This document shows positions 7,745-11,176 of a DNA stretch of 11,176 nucleotides, one piece after another. Each line of letters starts with the position of its first letter. The first letter of the stretch is position 1. The position numbers and the translations under genes were made by a program. The DNA comes from Aquirhabdus sp. (GTDB lineage: Bacteria > Pseudomonadota > Gammaproteobacteria > Pseudomonadales > Moraxellaceae), in NCBI GenBank assembly GCA_030151145.1, contig JASLEL010000146.1:1-11176 (forward strand), read 5' to 3'. The notes under the pieces were generated by a model. The model did no database searches. It was not told the origin of the DNA and saw only the letters and a program-made list of their open reading frames with translations.

Positions 7745-8900
7745 GTCGCAAGTTTCTCTATGCCGGGCAACCAGTCATCGACTTTGCGGAAGTGCGCTTC
7801 CCATGTCGGCAGATTGGCCAGTGAGCGATCGACGCGATCAGTCATGGATCTGAGCCAGTAGCGTTCGATGGTATTCAACCATCCTGCACCATCAATGGCG
7901 TCCAGATAGTCGGGGAAATCACCGACGATTTCGCGGAAGACCGGCAGGTCACTGGCAATCACGGGCACATGCTGCTGCAGCGCTTCCAGCAACGGCAGTC
8001 CAAATCCTTCCGCAAAAGACGGAAAGAGCAGGGCCCACTATGATGCAGCCAAGAGGCCAGCATCTCATCACTGGTGTCGGGGTATTCAATCACACTGCCT
8101 TGCAGCGCTGGACAGCGTTCCAGCATGTCGATGATCTGCTCGCACTCCCAGCCACGCTGGCCGATCAGGACCAGTTTGGGGGCCAAAGCACCATGCCGCT
8201 CTACCAGCTTGCGCCAGATATTGAGGATCAGCAAATGGTTCTTGCGGGGCTCAATGGTGCCCAGCATGATGAAGTAAGGCTCGGCGAGCGGGCGCTTGCT
8301 TTGGCTAAAGGTCAGACTGGGCGGGGTGCCTAGATGCGCGACCAGTGTCGCAGGCAGAGGTAGCTGATGATCCGATGCAAAGGTGGTCAGCGCATCCAGC
8401 GTATCCTGAGAGTTGGTGACGATACCGTGCGCAGTACGCAGCATGGTCAGCATGCGCAGGGTATGGCGCTCGACCTCGCCATCTCGGCAGTATTCAGGAT
8501 GCGTGATCGGAATCAGGTCATGCACCATGTAGACCGGACGCACCCCATGCCGCTGTAGCCAGTCCATATAGCGTGGATACTCAACGCCGCTATGACCCAG
8601 ATTCATAAAAATGGCATCACGCGGCGGCTGGCTTAATGGCGCACGGAGCAGGCTGCTGAACTGAATGGGCAGGTTTTGCAGGATTCTGAGTCGATCTGTC
8701 TCAGGTATCAGCAGCCACTCACGCAGTCGGGCACTGTCTGCAGGCGTCAGCAGAATGCCGTTGCCCCGGATATGGATGAACAGCCGAGCATGTGCAAAAT
8801 GCTCAAGATAGGCCAAACACACCCGATCTACCCCTGTCGGCAGACGGCCCTTCATGCCGCGACCCAAGATGCGGGTAACGTCCAGTATAATATCTTGCAT
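7741..8900 (-). pseudogene. GT4 family glycosyltransferase, frameshifted
   Basis: Reads as a GT4-type glycosyltransferase of about 386 residues once a one-base loss is restored. The first part (8900 to about 8037, 288 residues) contains LPTGVDRV (20-27), MVHDLIPITHPEYC (125-138), LGTIEPRKNH (213-222) and LVLIGQRGWE (243-252), and ends in SDEMLASWLHH. The frame then moves: the continuation from 8034 down to 7741 reads ALLFPSFAEGFGLPLLEALQ, which supplies the missing E-x7-E signature. The break lies at a GGGCCC run (8031-8036), and one added base rejoins the frames. Both halves look otherwise unblemished, so a recent mutation or a sequencing error is likelier than an old decayed gene. The ATG at 8900 is preferred over the TTG at 8909. 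The gene follows the export lipoprotein closely, and its stop overlaps the next start. If truly broken, the polymer structure could be altered. Confidence 0.8.
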
Positions 8901-8911
8901 AACTATCAATC

Positions 8912-10126
8912 TCAGCGCGTGACGCTGACAATCGCACTCACTGGATAAAGCACGCTGCTGACGGTACCCAATACGATGTCGAGGAATTTTTTCAGTTCGG
9001 CACCGGAAGCATTGGATACGTACAGCACGTCTTTGTTATGGATCGGGAAGTTCTGCGCAGTAAAGAAGCTGGCAGGATCTCTCATGTTAATGCGATAAAT
9101 GACCGGGACTTTGCCATCCGGCGTCAGGGTCAGATTGGCTGGTGGGTTGACCAGCGCACTGGGTGATTCAAAGCGGAACACAAACACGCCTTGCGCATCG
9201 GAGCGTGAGTCCTGCAGACCACCGGCACGCGAGATCGCCTGAACCAGTGTGATACCTTGCGCTTCGTAATTGATCTCTTGATTCTTGTCTACAGCGCCCA
9301 TGACGGTAAAGCTGAGCGGCTGGTACAGCGCCGTCACGATATCACCGGATTGCAAAGGGATATTTTGCTTGGGGTCACGGATGATGGTCTGTAGCGGCAG
9401 GGCGACGACCTGATTGTTGCGGGTCAGCTGCAGGGTGACTTTATCGATTGGCTGCTTGCTGCCGCCTGCCGTCGCCAGCGCATCCAGAATGCGTTCGCCG
9501 CGTGAGGTCAGTGGCATACGGGTATTGCTATTCACGTCACCGATGATGGTCACGGCAGAGGTATTGTTCTTCAGGATACGGACCAGCACTTGCGGCTCGT
9601 TGGCTTTACCGCGCAGGCGCTGGGTGATGAGAGTCTGAACCTCAGACGTACTGCGGCCCGCAACAGGAATGGCACCGACAAAGGGGATGTTGATCGTACC
9701 GTTGCTGCCGACCATCTGCTCAGGCAGGGTGCTGCTGCGTGCGGCGGTCGGGGTCAGGCTCGGTGTGGCGAGCGTGGTGCTCGCACCGATACTGCTGCTG
9801 CCAAAGAGCACGGCGGGTGGGGCTTCCCAGACGGTCACTTCGACCACATCACCAATGCCGATCACGCTGCTGTTGGCTTTATCGGATAAGGCGGAAAAGG
9901 AGTACTGCTGTTCACTGCTGCGGACCTGACGCGCAACGGCAGCGTTAATATCGACAATCTGAATGGCCGACGAGTCCACCTGTTTTTGTGTATCCATGAT
10001 TACACTGCGGCTGGGTCCTTGTTTGGGCAACCAATCAGGAGAGAGCGTGCATCCGCCTAAAGCAAGAGCGGTAGTCGATATTGCCAATAGTGTAATTTGG
10101 GATTTTTTCATGGTGGGAGCATTCAT
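8912..10126 (-). CDS. Outer-membrane polysaccharide export lipoprotein (Wza/KpsD/CtrA family)
   Basis: This protein forms the multimeric channel carrying capsule polysaccharide across the periplasm and outer membrane. A lipoprotein signal is visible: MKKSQ, then a hydrophobic stretch, then LALGGC with the lipidated cysteine at C26. The polysaccharide-export domain spans roughly 85-185 (IGIGDVVEVTVWEAP and VGSNGTINIPFVGAIPVAG), with a Ser/Thr/Ala-rich insert at about 108-136. Two SLBB-like repeats follow: VTIIGDVNSNTRMPL...ILDALATAGG (192-222) and FTVMGAVDKNQEINY...LVQAISRAGG (273-303). The last 25 residues (FLDIVLGTVSSVLYPVSAIVSV) could be the amphipathic helix that lines the outer-membrane pore in Wza. 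The 404-residue length suits the CtrA/Wza group and is shorter than E. coli KpsD. The ATG at 10126 is used here; the ATG at 10111 would also give a good signal peptide. It is the first gene of the minus-strand group, 9 to 12 bp before the next start. Confidence 0.92.
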   Translation of the reverse strand: MNAPTMKKSQITLLAISTTALALGGCTLSPDWLPKQGPSRSVIMDTQKQVDSSAIQIVDINAAVARQVRSSEQQYSFSALSDKANSSVIGIGDVVEVTVWEAPPAVLFGSSSIGASTTLATPSLTPTAARSSTLPEQMVGSNGTINIPFVGAIPVAGRSTSEVQTLITQRLRGKANEPQVLVRILKNNTSAVTIIGDVNSNTRMPLTSRGERILDALATAGGSKQPIDKVTLQLTRNNQVVALPLQTIIRDPKQNIPLQSGDIVTALYQPLSFTVMGAVDKNQEINYEAQGITLVQAISRAGGLQDSRSDAQGVFVFRFESPSALVNPPANLTLTPDGKVPVIYRINMRDPASFFTAQNFPIHNKDVLYVSNASGAELKKFLDIVLGTVSSVLYPVSAIVSVTR

Positions 10127-10278
10127 CTCTTTAATTAAGCCAATACGCCAGAATCAATATGGCAAGGTCAATCACTGCAAACGACACATTATGCGGGATA
10201 AATATTTCAAAATATGTAGACATGTTATGTTTTGGGAGGTGGATCCAGCACGTAAGAGACACGCTGCTCATTAATTAA
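10127..10278. repeat. 12-bp near-identical direct repeat around TTAATTAA
   Basis: CTCTTTAATTAA (10127-10138) and CTCATTAATTAA (10267-10278) agree at 11 of 12 positions and lie 140 bp apart. On the minus strand the first copy ends at the base before the lipoprotein ATG. The motif could be a regulator site, or chance in AT-rich DNA. Confidence 0.3.
10202..10215. promoter_or_regulatory. Short AT palindrome upstream of the export gene
   Basis: ATATTT (10202-10207) and AAATAT (10210-10215) are inverted repeats around CA, about 76 to 89 bp upstream of the lipoprotein start. The dyad is operator-sized, but it is entirely A/T in its arms, so chance is a real possibility. Confidence 0.2.
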
Positions 10279-10484
10279 AACAATGCATGGACTTAGTACA
10301 CCCTGCTTGCATCATACCGAGGATGAGCCGGATTCTGCAATCCTTCCCGAATCTGAAAAGCGTTGTAATATGTTAAGCACTGTACGATTGTCCGGCAGAA
10401 GCAACCGTTGGTCTGATGTTGGTCGGATGTGCGGTTTGAGGCCATCTGGCTGCTGAATGATGTCGCATCAAGGCTCAGTGGCTT

Positions 10485-11176
10485 TTAGCTTTTGGCGTAG
10501 GGGCCTGAGTAGTAGGGTTTGCGGACGCGGATTTTTTTCTGAAACCGTTGGACATCCATACGCGCTGCAAATGCTGTCGTCATGGGCAAGGCTTCGTTTA
10601 AGAGCTGTCCTGCCAGCAATTCGGCACATAACGGGGCAAATGAGAAGCCTTTGGAGCCCATGCCGGTCATGCTATAGACCTGTGGCATCTCGGGCACAGC
10701 GCCGATCAGCGGCATCGAGTCGCGAGGCAGCGCTCGCAGACCAGCCCGTCCTTGCCAGTTTGCAATAGGTGGCAGCTGGTTCGCCCAGTCCGGAAAAGCC
10801 TGCTGCAGCAGGGACCAGTTGTGTTCGTGTTCCTCACGTCGAAGGGCGGTATCGGGGTCGTCACGGACAAAGGTCGAGCCCAAGAGGACGTGTCCGTCGA
10901 AGTGTACGGCATAGCCCCCATAGCCCATGGCAAGTTTGGGCAATTGATCAGACGTACACCATGACATCTGTCCTCGGATGATTTTTTGTGCGGGGATGGT
11001 GGAGCAGAGGGCATTGCTCTCGCGCGCCGTGGCGACGATCACATGTGTGACGGTCGTGATCAGTTGGTCCTGAGCGTCATAGAGATACCAGAGGTCATCT
11101 GCTCGGCTCATCCGGGCGACAGTGGCTTGCATACGCTGGATGTGCGGTGAGTCCAGCACATGGGCGGCAAGCGCAC
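10485..11176 (-). CDS. mnmC: MnmC-like FAD-dependent oxidoreductase, 3' part (runs off window)
   Basis: The visible part is the C-terminal portion of an FAD-dependent, D-amino-acid-oxidase-like domain. It resembles the oxidoreductase half of the bifunctional tRNA enzyme MnmC, which removes the carboxymethyl group from cmnm5(s2)U34 in the tRNA wobble position. Readable frame continues to the right edge, so the N-terminus, and any methyltransferase half, lies outside. In codons counted from a GTG at 11159, RGQMSW is at 62-67, GRAGLRALPRDSMPLIGAVP at 137-156 and MGSKGFSFAPLCAELLA at 167-183; these are the family's late substrate and FAD contact segments. The protein ends with a basic stretch KKIRVRKPYYSG. 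It is a housekeeping gene unrelated to polysaccharide and probably marks the edge of the capsule locus. A different DAAO-family oxidoreductase is possible but less likely. Confidence 0.8.
   Translation of the reverse strand, partial: ALAAHVLDSPHIQRMQATVARMSRADDLWYLYDAQDQLITTVTHVIVATARESNALCSTIPAQKIIRGQMSWCTSDQLPKLAMGYGGYAVHFDGHVLLGSTFVRDDPDTALRREEHEHNWSLLQQAFPDWANQLPPIANWQGRAGLRALPRDSMPLIGAVPEMPQVYSMTGMGSKGFSFAPLCAELLAGQLLNEALPMTTAFAARMDVQRFQKKIRVRKPYYSGPYAKS

Larger units (their letters stand above)
10127..10484. other. Non-coding region upstream of the export operon
   Basis: This 358-bp region separates the mnmC-like stop from the export lipoprotein start and should hold the minus-strand operon promoter. 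It is AT-rich near the lipoprotein gene and contains two near-identical CTC(T/A)TTAATTAA copies and a short palindrome. I find -10-like hexamers on the minus strand (for example CATAAT around 10190) but no convincingly spaced -35, so I do not call a promoter. I see no strong intrinsic terminator for the mnmC-like gene and no credible small gene. Confidence 0.5.

Noticed and set aside
8031..8039. Programmed -1 frameshift in the broken GT4 gene
   Set aside because: The codons there (AGT GGG CCC) do not form a standard X-XXY-YYZ slippery heptamer, and the shift would be required to make a full enzyme. Simple base loss or sequencing error explains it better.
10255..10270. Possible ops/JUMPstart site on the minus strand before the export gene
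   Set aside because: Only a CAGCGTG-like core is present (reverse complement of CACGCTG). The upstream JUMPstart blocks are absent, unlike in the 1700-1750 leader.

Overview
This window carries part of a cell-surface polysaccharide (capsule or exopolysaccharide) locus from a Gram-negative bacterium. A Wza/KpsD-type outer-membrane export lipoprotein, KpsS/KpsC-type Kdo transferases and an MnmC-type tRNA-modification enzyme all point to Pseudomonadota, most likely a gammaproteobacterium of moderate GC content. I cannot name the genus from the sequence. I see no tRNA, rRNA, CRISPR array or complete mobile element.

The left half is on the plus strand and makes and uses GDP-D-rhamnose. gmd (143-1183, GDP-mannose 4,6-dehydratase) has a promoter-like and terminator-like hairpin context of its own. 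A 636-bp AT-rich gap (1184-1819) follows, with a plausible promoter and a JUMPstart-like leader. Then come a two-domain glycosyltransferase (1820-3265), rmd (3306-4199, GDP-4-keto-6-deoxy-mannose reductase) and a GT4 glycosyltransferase (4199-5302) that overlaps rmd by one base.

The right half is on the minus strand and reads from high to low coordinates. It begins with the export lipoprotein (10126-8912), then a GT4 glycosyltransferase broken by a one-base frameshift near 8031-8036. Next is a half-length KpsC that matches only the C-terminal module of the usual two-module enzyme, and last is KpsS (6619-5327). Its final gene meets the end of the plus-strand operon only 24 bp away. The 3' part of an mnmC-like housekeeping gene (10485 to the window edge) probably marks the border of the locus.

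Together the genes suggest a D-rhamnose-containing polymer that may be built on a beta-Kdo/lipid linker and exported by an ABC-transporter-dependent (group 2-like) route. The inner-membrane ABC transporter (KpsM/KpsT), the KpsE-type adaptor, GDP-mannose supply genes and the other KpsC module are not in this window. The individual families are known. What merits a second look is the combination of D-rhamnose genes with a reduced Kdo-linker set, the accessory domain on the first glycosyltransferase, and the JUMPstart-like leader.
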